Origin: Mariaggregatimicrobium sp964498785
Lineage (GTDB): Bacteria > Zhuqueibacterota > Zhuqueibacteria > Thermofontimicrobiales > Thiofontviventaceae
DNA: 40,984 nucleotides
Direction: 5' to 3'
NCBI GenBank assembly: GCA_964498785.1
Contig: CAZCJL010000059.1
Span: 1-40,984 of the forward strand
Shown: in pieces, positions 25,601-33,109 of the stretch
Numbering within the stretch: position 1 is the stretch's first letter
How the letters are laid out: every line of letters begins with the position of its first letter
Program-made: the position numbers and the translations under genes
The notes under the pieces: model-generated
Databases searched by the model: none
Seen by the model: the letters and a program-made list of their open reading frames with translations, nothing else
What the model was told of the DNA's origin: nothing

Positions 25601-26155
25601 GCGGTAACCGGTTCTTTTCTCAAGTTCACTATCGTCAAATAATTCATTAAACGGAGAAAAAGCCGGATTCATATTTTCAAGCCACAGCGCAAGCAATTCT
25701 TCTAAGGCAATCTGACGATTGGAATCTCCGTTGGTCTCACTCTGCAAATATTCTTCAACACTCATCTTTTTTTGATACACTTCCACTGGCGGGAAATCGG
25801 TGGTAAATTTGTGCAATACTTTTTCAACTGTTTCTTTCCCTAATTCTCTTTCCAGCGACGTTAGCGCTTGTTTCATCACATCAGCATTTATTTGTTCGCG
25901 ATAAATTTGCACGACATAATGCAGTATTTCATCGATGAGCCCCATTGCGTTCAATTGCCCGGCTTTAATTGCCAATTCCGGATAATGAAGCAAATCCCGT
26001 TTTTGATTCATTTTTTGAGCGACAACGCGTGTTGCATAAAAATTGCCCAAAATAACATTGCCATTCAGAGCAAACAACGATTGGTCAAAATGATAATTAT
26101 CACGCGCTTTTCTTGAAATATGAAAATACCGAACAACTTTTCCTATATCAAACAT
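22661..26155 (-). CDS. Large GH13-family alpha-amylase-like protein
   Basis: 1164 residues, about twice the usual GH13 size. A helical N-terminal region of about 330 residues precedes a (beta/alpha)8 domain: region I DMVPNHVG (about 400), region II IIRFDAAMTL with the nucleophile Asp, region III LLLAEAFW with the acid Glu, and region IV FMNNPDEDTA with the third Asp at 644. Region IV normally reads NHD; here Pro643 replaces the transition-state His. The remaining 400 residues are a helical C-terminal region of unknown role. No signal peptide, so probably cytoplasmic action on glycogen- or trehalose-like glucan, or sugar transfer. It is 20 bases behind the outer-membrane protein gene, and AAAGGATG precedes the ATG. 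Confidence 0.85.
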   Translation of the reverse strand: MFDIGKVVRYFHISRKARDNYHFDQSLFALNGNVILGNFYATRVVAQKMNQKRDLLHYPELAIKAGQLNAMGLIDEILHYVVQIYREQINADVMKQALTSLERELGKETVEKVLHKFTTDFPPVEVYQKKMSVEEYLQSETNGDSNRQIALEELLALWLENMNPAFSPFNELFDDSELEKRTGYRTIIEKLQEFFETQEFFGPDNENLIDMLRSPAIAIPSSLSGQLEYIRTKWGAFLGRYLYRLLGGLDLIREEEKMRGLGPATAEVTQFLGAEEEIERYSQDRDWMPRLVMIAKSTYVWLDQLSKKYKRSITRLDQIPDEELDRLAKWGFSGLWLIGLWERSRASRRIKQLCGNPEAVASAYSLFDYQIAEDLGGEEAFNNLKQRAWQRGIRMAGDMVPNHVGIDGKWVIEHPHWFVSLDYSPYPTYSFRGPDLSWDDNVGIYIEDHYFTRNDAAVVFKRVDHRSGVVKYIYHGNDGTSMPWNDTAQLNYLNSEVREAVIQTILHVARKFPIIRFDAAMTLTKKHFQRLWYPQPGTGGDIPTRAEFGMDKKQFDNSMPEEFWREVVDRVAKEIPDTLLLAEAFWLMEGYFVRTLGMHRVYNSAFMNMLKNEDNEKYRSSIKNVLEFDREILKRHVNFMNNPDEDTAVAQFGKDDKYIGVCMMMVTMPGLPMFGHGQIEGFTEKYGMEYRRAYWDEQADEHLVRRHEQEIFPLMQKRYLFADVKNFLLYDFFNQHGGVNENVFAYSNRFGSERGLVVYHNKYDSANGWIRTSASYSVKSGNGEDKNLIQKNLGEGLGLIYQDDYFCIFRDQVSGLEFIRSNKELHEKGLFVSLGAYKYHVFLDFREVQDNVWRHYSNLAAFLNGRGVPDIEQALKETFLQPILAPFKEIVSADRIKDFIDSQIESPRQQVDVELKEMQTEKLTAFLKEIRNFTNRDVDEAAIVREMMGEIEIILKRPVIFRRYLPEKTSKAKKIAAYMTKNDVPKDISQSCTLYGWWTVHALGKMGVEIDFELQSRSWIDEWLFGKILASAFQDFGMNENDAWDTVSLIKLLTTHQHWFNIKGNDNTKKADQVLEILLQDSDVQQFIQVNRYNDVLWFNKEAFDKLIWWLMQIAIVKHGKGILDAEPKTIDKLIDCYEIIQQILKIKQASGYQVHKLLKSETE

Positions 26156-26175
26156 AACATCCTTTGATGAGTTAT

Positions 26176-27465
26176 TTACAATCCAAAATTATACACAAAT
26201 GCCACTCGCGGTTCAAATCGTTCCTGTGCTTTGTACTTATTCTTTTCTTCATCATATCTGAACGTATAAATATAGTCCATAAAAAACATTAAATACGGTT
26301 TGATTTTGTAGCCCAGCCCGACTCTGGCAATGGAATTGTCATCTAATTTAAAAAGATCGCTGCCTTTTTCAATACCGCGTCTGTCATACGTGGCGTGAGC
26401 TGCAATTTTGGGAACTGCATCCGGGACTTCTGCAGCGAGATGGAGAATACCGGAATTTTTCATATCATCTAATCTTTGAAAATTACCGGTTAACCGAACT
26501 GTATTTAAGATGAAACCAGTAAGTTCACCAAAAATTCCCTGCGTTTCTTCGGTGACTGCCAGAAGGTTATCGTATTTTCGATAGGCCGTGGAATCATCAA
26601 TCATTACGTAGCGTTCGACTTCATAGAATGCATTAAAATAAGACGGTAAAAATTCGGTGCCCAACCAGCGCCGCTCCAGTTTAGCGTTGATTTCAACGAC
26701 ATCTGCAATCACAGACAAACCTGCTTCAATACCGATAGCCCGACCGGAACCGTAATCTTGCATTTTCGCCCAGTCAAAATAGGCAAAGGAACTGAACATC
26801 GGGATATTAATCAGCGGCACTTCAATATCGAAACCGAACTCATGGAAACCATCGCTGGTGCTCCGGTTTTCATCAGGGTCGATATCCGTGACATAAGTCA
26901 GTCCAAAGGCAATGTCCTTAACGATGGGAACAGTTGTGTAAAGTCGCAGCGGGCGGATATATCCACGGGCGCCAAAAACTTCAAACCGACCGAGGTTGTT
27001 CGTAACAGTTTCAAATCCGCCGATACCAAAATCAAGGTCCAAAGCGAGACCGATTTTACGCTGGTCGTAGCTGGCTTCGTTTGTATAGTAATTCATAATG
27101 AATCCGTGCCCTAATCTGGCAGCATCCAGCGTACCAACACGGGTATAGAACTTGTCGCGTTTATGACCGTAACGAACGTACCGAATCAGCCGAAGCCAGT
27201 CATAGTCTTCATCCCAATCTTCTGTACGGATGGCTCCTGTTTTCGTGTTATATAACAGGTTCACATTCAATCCGACGCCAAAATTACCCAACGAAATATC
27301 AGGGTGCAGATTAATCGTAAAATACGATTCATTATCAATCACCGCCATTCCGATACCGCCCGTAAATGTTCCACTATTACCAAAAGTTGATTCTTCCTGC
27401 GCAAAAAGGAAATTAGAAGTTACGAATAAAATAGCCACTGTTATAAACGCAGTCACTTTTTTCAT
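26176..27465 (-). CDS. Outer-membrane beta-barrel protein, function unknown
   Basis: About 429 residues with a signal peptide (VTAFITVAILFVTSNFLFAQ) and many alternating strands (YFTINLHPDISLGNFGVGL, LIRYVRYGHKRDKFYTRVG), ending in the aromatic-terminated strand VAFVYNFGL. This fits a porin-like barrel of FCB bacteria. The ATG at 27465 is 8 bases after AAAGGAA and is preferred over the ATG at 27471. The promoter is at 27511-27539. The GH13 gene follows after 20 bases, so a link with sugar metabolism is possible. The family cannot be named from sequence alone. Confidence 0.75.
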   Translation of the reverse strand: MKKVTAFITVAILFVTSNFLFAQEESTFGNSGTFTGGIGMAVIDNESYFTINLHPDISLGNFGVGLNVNLLYNTKTGAIRTEDWDEDYDWLRLIRYVRYGHKRDKFYTRVGTLDAARLGHGFIMNYYTNEASYDQRKIGLALDLDFGIGGFETVTNNLGRFEVFGARGYIRPLRLYTTVPIVKDIAFGLTYVTDIDPDENRSTSDGFHEFGFDIEVPLINIPMFSSFAYFDWAKMQDYGSGRAIGIEAGLSVIADVVEINAKLERRWLGTEFLPSYFNAFYEVERYVMIDDSTAYRKYDNLLAVTEETQGIFGELTGFILNTVRLTGNFQRLDDMKNSGILHLAAEVPDAVPKIAAHATYDRRGIEKGSDLFKLDDNSIARVGLGYKIKPYLMFFMDYIYTFRYDEEKNKYKAQERFEPRVAFVYNFGL

Positions 27466-27510
27466 GGTCATTTCCTTTAAATTAAGTTCAATTCCATTTT
27501 ATTGTAAAAA

Positions 27511-27539
27511 AATATACGTGTTCAATAGGTAAAAGTCAA
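27511..27539 (-). promoter_or_regulatory. Promoter of the outer-membrane protein/GH13 operon
   Basis: On the minus strand, TTGACT (27539-27534), a 17-base spacer and TATATT (27516-27511); transcription starts near 27504, about 40 bases before the ATG at 27465. The boxes are the same as at the MFS promoter. Confidence 0.65.
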
Positions 27540-27577
27540 TAGCTTTTTTTTAAAAAACGTCAGAAGTGAAACGGGAG

Positions 27578-27612
27578 ACGTGAGATGAAATTGTTTTATT
27601 AGCTTCTCACGT
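27578..27612. repeat. Inverted repeat ACGTGAGA/TCTCACGT
   Basis: ACGTGAGA (27578-27585) and TCTCACGT (27605-27612) flank a 19-base AT-rich spacer, with nearby GTGAAACG and CGTTTCA extending the symmetry. It lies between the divergent outer-membrane protein and restriction-modification promoters. It could be a dispersed palindrome at the edge of the acquired system or a regulator site. Confidence 0.4.
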
Positions 27613-27656
27613 TTCATGGATTATTCATTTTAAAAGAGAACAATTCAGAATTTGTG

Positions 27657-27685
27657 TTGACAAATATATCATTATTTTATATATT
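27657..27685 (+). promoter_or_regulatory. Strong sigma70-type promoter of the restriction-modification operon
   Basis: TTGACA (27657-27662), 17 bases, TATATT (27680-27685). The start of transcription would be near 27692, leaving a leader of about 26 bases before the ATG at 27718, with no obvious ribosome binding site. No C-protein box or separate methylase promoter was seen. Confidence 0.7.
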
Positions 27686-27717
27686 ACATTAAATATAAAA
27701 AAAATTTTGAAAATGCA

Positions 27718-28410
27718 ATGGATACATTCGACTTCTCCTCTGAATTCCAGACAAAAATTGATCAACTATACCCAAATGGCATAGAGTGGGGCATAGTTGG
27801 TATCCTAACTAAAAATGGTAATGTTTACACATTATCCTATGATTCAAAAATACTCTCAGGAATATTTGAAATCTTTTGTGAACCGGTCGTCCGTTCGATT
27901 GCAGATGAATATAATTTGATGCTGGAAAAATCAGCACAGAACGTCTATCCGGATTTCACATTATTCCATGAATCAGAACCATTAAAAAAAATCGCAGTTG
28001 AGGTAAAATCAACATATCGTCAATATAATGCAAAGAACGAACTAAAAAAATTTGGCTTTACTCTCGGATCATATCGCTCGTTTCTCAGAGATCCGAATGG
28101 CAAAAAGGGAATTCTTTATCCTTATTCAGAATATCAAGAACACTGGATTATCGGATTTTTATATTCCCGAAATCCGGAGTGTCAAAAAACAGAAATTAAA
28201 AAGATTATCGAAGCATCCACTTTGCAATCACCATATACCAATATTGAATACTTTGTACAGCATAAATATCGAATCGCCGGTAAGAAACCGGGCAGCGGCA
28301 ATACAACGAACATCGGCTCCATAAAAAGTAACGATATCGAAGATTTCAAGTCAGGAAATGGAGCATTTCAAACACATCAAGAATTCGAACAATATTGGAG
28401 ATCGTACTAA
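27718..28410 (+). CDS. EcoRV-like type II restriction endonuclease (predicted GATATC)
   Basis: 230 residues that align along nearly their whole length with EcoRV as I remember it. The PD-(D/E)XK site is Asp79 in YPDFTL and Glu95/Lys97 in IAVEVKSTY; EcoRV has Asp74, Asp90, Lys92, so the second acid is Glu instead of Asp. Glu51 matches EcoRV Glu45. The DNA recognition loop GSGNTTNIGSI is retained, predicting blunt cleavage at GATATC. FTLGSYRSF and HWIIGFLYSR are also shared. The stop codon overlaps the methylase ATG as TAATG. Codon use is AT-richer than in neighbouring genes, as expected for an acquired cassette. Activity with Glu95 is untested. Confidence 0.93.
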   Translation: MDTFDFSSEFQTKIDQLYPNGIEWGIVGILTKNGNVYTLSYDSKILSGIFEIFCEPVVRSIADEYNLMLEKSAQNVYPDFTLFHESEPLKKIAVEVKSTYRQYNAKNELKKFGFTLGSYRSFLRDPNGKKGILYPYSEYQEHWIIGFLYSRNPECQKTEIKKIIEASTLQSPYTNIEYFVQHKYRIAGKKPGSGNTTNIGSIKSNDIEDFKSGNGAFQTHQEFEQYWRSY

Positions 28411-29483
28411 TGGAATTCTTGTTCCAGGAAGATATATTTCAAAGAACTTTTTCAAACTTTCCGCAAACCAGATATCAGGGAAGTAAAAACAAATTGTTGG
28501 GCTGGATTTGGGAAAATATTTCATTCCTTGATTTTGAGACCGTGCTTGATGCTTTTGGTGGTACCGGATCAGTTTCCTACCTGTTCAAAACTTCCGGTAA
28601 AACTGTCACTTACAATGATATTCTAAAATCGAATCACCTCATGGGATTGGCTCTGATAGAAAACAGCCATGAAACACTTACCAATAACGACGTAAAGAAC
28701 ATACTAACGACAAAGGATTTCAATTATTCTGATTTTATTCAAAAGAATTTTCATCAAATCTATTTCACAAATGAAGAAAACAGATGGCTTGATGTGACTA
28801 TTCAAAATATTAACAATTTGTACACCAATAATCCATATAAAAAATCAGTTGCACTCTGGTGTCTGTTTCAGGCATGTATTATTAAGCGCCCGTTTAATCT
28901 TTTCCACCGCAAAAATTTATACATGCGAACAAATAACGTGAGTAGATCTTTCGGTAATAAAACAACCTGGGACAAATCTTTTGAATCCTATTTTAAAAAA
29001 TTCTCAATCGAAATCACTGAGGCAATTTTTGATAATGGCAAAAAATGCCAGGCGATTCAATCCGATGCAATGGAGATTCCGAATCAATACGATCTGATTT
29101 ACATCGATACTCCTTATGTCTCGAAAAAAGGAGTCGGAGTTGATTATCAACATTTTTATCATTTTTTAGAAGGGTTGGCGCATTATGATGATTGGGAACA
29201 ACGCATTGATTACAACAGAAAGCATCACCCACTGAAATCTGATTATAATCCCTGGTGTGATAAAAATTCGATACCATCTGCATTTGATGAACTGATTTCA
29301 CATTTTCGGAAATCACATCTGGTTATCTCCTATCGCAGCGACGGAATACCCAGCGTCGATGATCTCATAAAAATAGTCAAATCTCACAAAAAACACTGCA
29401 AGCTATTCATTTATGAAAATTATAAATACGTGTTATCAAAGAACAACAATAGTCACGAAATACTATTAGTCGCCTGGGACTAA
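28410..29483 (+). CDS. D12-class N6-adenine DNA methyltransferase (EcoRV-like modification)
   Basis: 357 residues from the ATG at 28410, which overlaps the endonuclease stop (TAATG); a TTG at 28395 would add five residues. It has the alpha-class order of Dam/M.EcoRV: motif X-like TRYQGSKNKL at the amino end, motif I VLDAFGGTGSVSYLF (about 47-61), a target recognition region around 90-220, and motif IV as YIDTPY (about 237). The common form of motif IV is DPPY; Thr in the second place is a variant. The partner protects GATATC from the upstream nuclease, most likely by methylating an adenine. It converges with the aldehyde dehydrogenase, the two genes ending 3 bases apart. Confidence 0.92.
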   Translation: MEFLFQEDIFQRTFSNFPQTRYQGSKNKLLGWIWENISFLDFETVLDAFGGTGSVSYLFKTSGKTVTYNDILKSNHLMGLALIENSHETLTNNDVKNILTTKDFNYSDFIQKNFHQIYFTNEENRWLDVTIQNINNLYTNNPYKKSVALWCLFQACIIKRPFNLFHRKNLYMRTNNVSRSFGNKTTWDKSFESYFKKFSIEITEAIFDNGKKCQAIQSDAMEIPNQYDLIYIDTPYVSKKGVGVDYQHFYHFLEGLAHYDDWEQRIDYNRKHHPLKSDYNPWCDKNSIPSAFDELISHFRKSHLVISYRSDGIPSVDDLIKIVKSHKKHCKLFIYENYKYVLSKNNNSHEILLVAWD

Positions 29484-29486
29484 CTC

Positions 29487-30911
29487 CTACAAATTAAAAC
29501 ATACCATTTTCGGATTCGTCATTTCCTCGATTGCGAATTTGAGGCCTTCCCGGCCAAATCCGCTTTCTTTATTGCCGCCATACGGCATGTGATCAGCTCG
29601 GTATGTGGGAACATCATTGATGATCACGCCGCCGACATTGATCTTTCGGATCGCCTGAAATGCATTGTCAATATTCCGGGTGAAAATCCCCGCCTGCAAT
29701 CCGTATCGCGAGTCGTCTGTCATCCGGATGGCATCTGCAATTGTCTCGAACGGAATGATGGAAACCACAGGCCCGAACACTTCATCTTTAACGACCTTCA
29801 TCGCGCTGCTGACGTTCGTCAAAACAGTGGGCTGAAAAATGGCGTCCTCACGTGTACCGCCGGTCAAAATTTGAGCGCCGCCCTGCACCGCTTCCTGAAC
29901 CCACTGCTCCACTCGTTCGGCTTCGTTCAGATCAATCATCGGGCCAACGTCACAGTCTTTTTGCATCGGATCGCCGACCACCTGTTTGTGGGTGGCATCA
30001 ACGAATTTTCCGATAAATTCATCAGCGATGGTCTGTTGCACGTAAATCCGCTGCACCGAAATACACACCTGTCCCGACAGCGCGTAACTCCCGACAACGC
30101 AGCGCTCGACAGCAAAATCCATTTCCGCATCTTCACACACAATAGTCGCTGAATTTGATCCCAATTCCATGGTATATTTCTTCAATCCCCCGCGACTGAT
30201 AATGTGCTTTCCCACTGGCGGACTTCCGGTAAATGTAATCATGTCAACCCGCTCATCTGAAACAAGCTGATTTCCGACAGTAGAGCCCGGCCCAATAATT
30301 ATATTCATCACACGCTCCGGTAATCCGGCCTCCAGCAGTAATTCACCCAGACGCAGCGCGGTTAGCGGAGTGGCGGTCGCGGGTTTTAAAACAACGCTGT
30401 TTCCGGCGGCGATTGCCGGCGCTACTTTGTGCGCCACTAAATTCAACGGAAAATTAAACGGCGAAATCGCCACAATAACGCCCACCGGGAATCGCATATA
30501 AAATCCGATGCGATTCTCGCTGCCTTCGCTGGCATCCATGGGAACAGTTTCTCCGTGAATATTTTTTGCACCTTCTGCCGCAAATTTGAACGTCTGCACC
30601 GCACGGCTCACTTCTCCCGCGGAATATTTCCATGCTTTCCCGGACTCGGTCGCGATGATGGTCGCAATTTCATCTTTGTGTCTGACAAGTAATTCGGATG
30701 TCTTCTCCAGAATCCGACTCCGCTTGTGTGCCGGCATATTTGCAATTTCATTGAACGAATTTTGAGCACTCGTGATTGCCTGATCCACCTCATCCGTGCT
30801 AGCTCCGGGGACTGTGCCAATGATTTCCTGATTATACGGATTTCGGACCTCAATCCGCTCTACACCACTCACCCATTTCCCATTAATCAGCATTTTGAAT
30901 TCTTTGGACAC
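29487..30911 (-). CDS. NAD(P)-dependent aldehyde dehydrogenase
   Basis: Oxidises an aldehyde to the acid. About 474 residues from a GTG at 30911, preferred because GAGGAGG (30923-30917) lies 5 bases before it; an upstream TTG at 30944 would add 11 residues. Conserved elements are the Asn in ISPFNFPLN, the Rossmann-like FTGSPPVGKHI, the general base Glu in TMELGSNSA, the catalytic Cys in SGQVCISVQR, and EVFGPVVSI. The SGQVCISVQR form and length place it near lactaldehyde, phosphonoacetaldehyde or non-phosphorylating glyceraldehyde-3-phosphate dehydrogenases, so the substrate is open. It follows the pentapeptide gene by 33 bases and may be read from the same message. Confidence 0.93.
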   Translation of the reverse strand: MSKEFKMLINGKWVSGVERIEVRNPYNQEIIGTVPGASTDEVDQAITSAQNSFNEIANMPAHKRSRILEKTSELLVRHKDEIATIIATESGKAWKYSAGEVSRAVQTFKFAAEGAKNIHGETVPMDASEGSENRIGFYMRFPVGVIVAISPFNFPLNLVAHKVAPAIAAGNSVVLKPATATPLTALRLGELLLEAGLPERVMNIIIGPGSTVGNQLVSDERVDMITFTGSPPVGKHIISRGGLKKYTMELGSNSATIVCEDAEMDFAVERCVVGSYALSGQVCISVQRIYVQQTIADEFIGKFVDATHKQVVGDPMQKDCDVGPMIDLNEAERVEQWVQEAVQGGAQILTGGTREDAIFQPTVLTNVSSAMKVVKDEVFGPVVSIIPFETIADAIRMTDDSRYGLQAGIFTRNIDNAFQAIRKINVGGVIINDVPTYRADHMPYGGNKESGFGREGLKFAIEEMTNPKMVCFNL

Positions 30912-30944
30912 GGCAACCTCCTCATACTTTTTGATTTGTGTCAA

Positions 30945-32282
30945 TTATCCCATAAATAATATTTTTAAACTGTGCAAAATGGACCCGGATTTTGCCAGTG
31001 CGATGAATGCAATGTAACTCACAAAACCCAGCACCCATTCAATCAGAATTAATCTTTTTTGTCCGGCTTCAAAAAAGGTAATGATTTCCCGTTTTAGCCG
31101 GAACGTAAAAAACAAATTAAAACTAAAGAACAGGCAATTGATGATCGTGTCTGTCATTTGGGCGTGTTTGTCTTTATCTTCAAACACATATTGATTAATT
31201 TTAGCAGGGAAAAAGATCAGATATAAAATAGCGAACAGAACGATTGTCCCCAGCATCCAGTAGATTATTCGGAATGGGCGATATCCGAGACCCATTGTCC
31301 ACAAATAAATGGTGTTACCAATCCACTTTGGCCATTTGGTGATCTGATACCATTTTGATTCCACGGGCACTGTGGTTTTGTCCTGATACATCGTGGATTT
31401 GGCAAAAACATAATCAAGTTCAAACCGTTGTTTATCGAAATTTTCTCCTTCAAAACTGGCCTGTTTTGTCCCCTCGATAATTACTTTTTTTGTAAAATAA
31501 TTTAGGTGATCCGGAAGTGTTATGTAGCGGATTTTTTCGTGTTGAATTTGGATATTAATGGGATTAAACAAAACGATATCTGCATTATCGAGCAGAACCG
31601 CCAATCGGAAATCGTATTTTTGAAATTCATCAGCCCCGGAGCTTCCTACACGCACATCCTGTTTTATCTGCGCTGAAGTAAAATCGACAATAGCGTTTTC
31701 GTGAAACGTTGCCTCGCGAAAATCAATCGTATGTTCCAACTGTGCGCCGCGAAAATTGACTTTATCATAAAATTTGGCATAACCGAAGGATACGGCGCTA
31801 TCGAACCGGGCATAAGAAAATGACGCCTGCCCTTTAAACTGACTGCGATCAAACTGCGCCTGTTTTTTAACAGATAAAAGAGCAAAACTGGCGTCCTGTT
31901 CAAATATCACATCCCGGAATTCTGCGCTGTTATGAAAGATGCTTTCCTGAAAATCGGCCTTTTTACTAAACCTGGCGTCAGAAAAATCAGCGGCATTCAT
32001 AAATTGCGCGTCTTTAAAACAGGTGCTGTCCATAAATCGGGCCGCGACAAAATCAACCGGCTGCTGAAACACCGTCTCTCTGAAATCCGCAACTTTCATA
32101 AATCGGGCATTGATAAAAGTCGACGCGCTGTCAAACAGCGTTTCTGAAAAATTTACATTACTGGTGAAGCGTTCATTATTATAATCAAATCGGGTAGTTG
32201 CATGTAGCGGTTCATTTATTGAGAAGAAAAAAAGAAATGTTGTCATCAGGGAAAAAAGCACTGTGAATGATTTTAAATTCAT
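30945..32282 (-). CDS. Pentapeptide-repeat membrane protein
   Basis: About 445 residues from the ATG at 32282, which follows AAAGGAAG. An exported amino end (FTVLFSLMTTFLFFFSIN) leads into about 17 pentapeptide-type coils (A/D-F-x-x-A/T-x-F series such as ADFRETVF, ADFSDARF, VNFRGAQL, about 35-215), expected to form a right-handed beta helix. A linker domain follows, and three hydrophobic segments close the protein (IIYWMLGTIVLFAILYLIFF, IINCLFFSFNLFFTF, VLGFVSYIAFIALA). The last two resemble an ion-channel-like pair, but no potassium filter motif is visible. The upstream coiled-coil gene is 16 bases away. The function is unknown. Confidence 0.8.
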   Translation of the reverse strand: MNLKSFTVLFSLMTTFLFFFSINEPLHATTRFDYNNERFTSNVNFSETLFDSASTFINARFMKVADFRETVFQQPVDFVAARFMDSTCFKDAQFMNAADFSDARFSKKADFQESIFHNSAEFRDVIFEQDASFALLSVKKQAQFDRSQFKGQASFSYARFDSAVSFGYAKFYDKVNFRGAQLEHTIDFREATFHENAIVDFTSAQIKQDVRVGSSGADEFQKYDFRLAVLLDNADIVLFNPINIQIQHEKIRYITLPDHLNYFTKKVIIEGTKQASFEGENFDKQRFELDYVFAKSTMYQDKTTVPVESKWYQITKWPKWIGNTIYLWTMGLGYRPFRIIYWMLGTIVLFAILYLIFFPAKINQYVFEDKDKHAQMTDTIINCLFFSFNLFFTFRLKREIITFFEAGQKRLILIEWVLGFVSYIAFIALAKSGSILHSLKILFMG

Positions 32283-32298
32283 TGAACTTCCTTTCTTT

Positions 32299-32850
32299 TT
32301 AGAAAACAACTGCGCCAACCAGTCCCCCAACGACCAGTCCGGAAACAAAGGTGTAAATGATTTTTTGGTATTTCTGAGATTTCCTGCTTTGCTGCTGTTC
32401 CTCCAAACTGGCAAGCTGATGTTGTATATTTTGATAATCGTCGATGAGAGATAAATATTTTGTATCACACACCTGAGCGACATTCCAGAGGTTGGTAAGA
32501 TTTTGCTGCTGGGCTGTCAATTCGGAAATAAAATATTCAATCCCGCGATTCCGCATCATCAGCCGGTCTGCATGAATTTCCAGGGCATTGCGGCTATAGG
32601 GACTTTTTAGCTCGTAAATTGGCCGTAGCGCCTCTATCAGAGAATCCGCAGATAGTGACATCTCAGGCATATCGTAATTCAACTGAATCGTTGATAAATT
32701 TGTGTTGTACATCCGGACTGTTTTGGATAATTCTGATTTGAGGGAAATATAATGCAGCTTTTGTTCAGCAATGGATTGATTCAGTGAATTTTGTGAAAAG
32801 CTATTCGTAAATAGCATCAAACTGAAAATAGCAAATAATATTTTTTTCAT
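32299..32850 (-). CDS. Small exported coiled-coil protein with C-terminal membrane segment
   Basis: 183 residues from the ATG at 32850, chosen because GGGGAGAG precedes it and a signal peptide (KKILFAIFSLMLFTNSFSQ) begins there. The middle is helical and likely coiled coil (LNQSIAEQKLHYISLKSEL, YQNIQHQLASLEEQQQSRKS). The C-terminus is a glycine-rich hydrophobic segment, FVSGLVVGGLVGAVVF, ending at the last residue. No family recognised. It is the first gene of a likely three-gene unit with the pentapeptide protein and the aldehyde dehydrogenase, and the close spacing suggests a membrane partner of the pentapeptide protein. Confidence 0.7.
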   Translation of the reverse strand: MKKILFAIFSLMLFTNSFSQNSLNQSIAEQKLHYISLKSELSKTVRMYNTNLSTIQLNYDMPEMSLSADSLIEALRPIYELKSPYSRNALEIHADRLMMRNRGIEYFISELTAQQQNLTNLWNVAQVCDTKYLSLIDDYQNIQHQLASLEEQQQSRKSQKYQKIIYTFVSGLVVGGLVGAVVF

Positions 32851-32898
32851 ATTTACTCTCCCCTTCCGTTCGTGGTTAAAGACACGATCAGTTATTGT

Positions 32899-32927
32899 TA
32901 TATAAAATAGGATAATTTTTTTAACAA
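32899..32927 (-). promoter_or_regulatory. Candidate promoter of the coiled-coil/pentapeptide operon
   Basis: On the minus strand TTGTTA (32927-32922), a 17-base spacer and TATATA (32904-32899), about 45 bases before the ATG at 32850. The -35 box is moderate and the -10 good. Confidence 0.45.
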
Positions 32928-33109
32928 AGCAAGATATTTTTACAAAAAATAAATATTTGGGAATCATTAAATTCAATATTTATCTTTTCAGAAGGTGTAA
33001 TAAAATTATTTCATTTTTCTATTGCATCTTTAAATAAAATTTGTAAATTTATTACAACGTTTAAATAAGTTATCTACATCATTGTATTTACAGCAAATTG
33101 AGAGGGAAA

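Noticed and set aside
29589..30152. 187-codon plus-strand open frame
   Set aside because: Antisense to the aldehyde dehydrogenase catalytic region; no start signal.
32283..32483. 67-residue N-terminal extension of the pentapeptide protein
   Set aside because: It overlaps the end of the upstream coiled-coil gene, while AAAGGAAG and a signal peptide mark the internal ATG at 32282.
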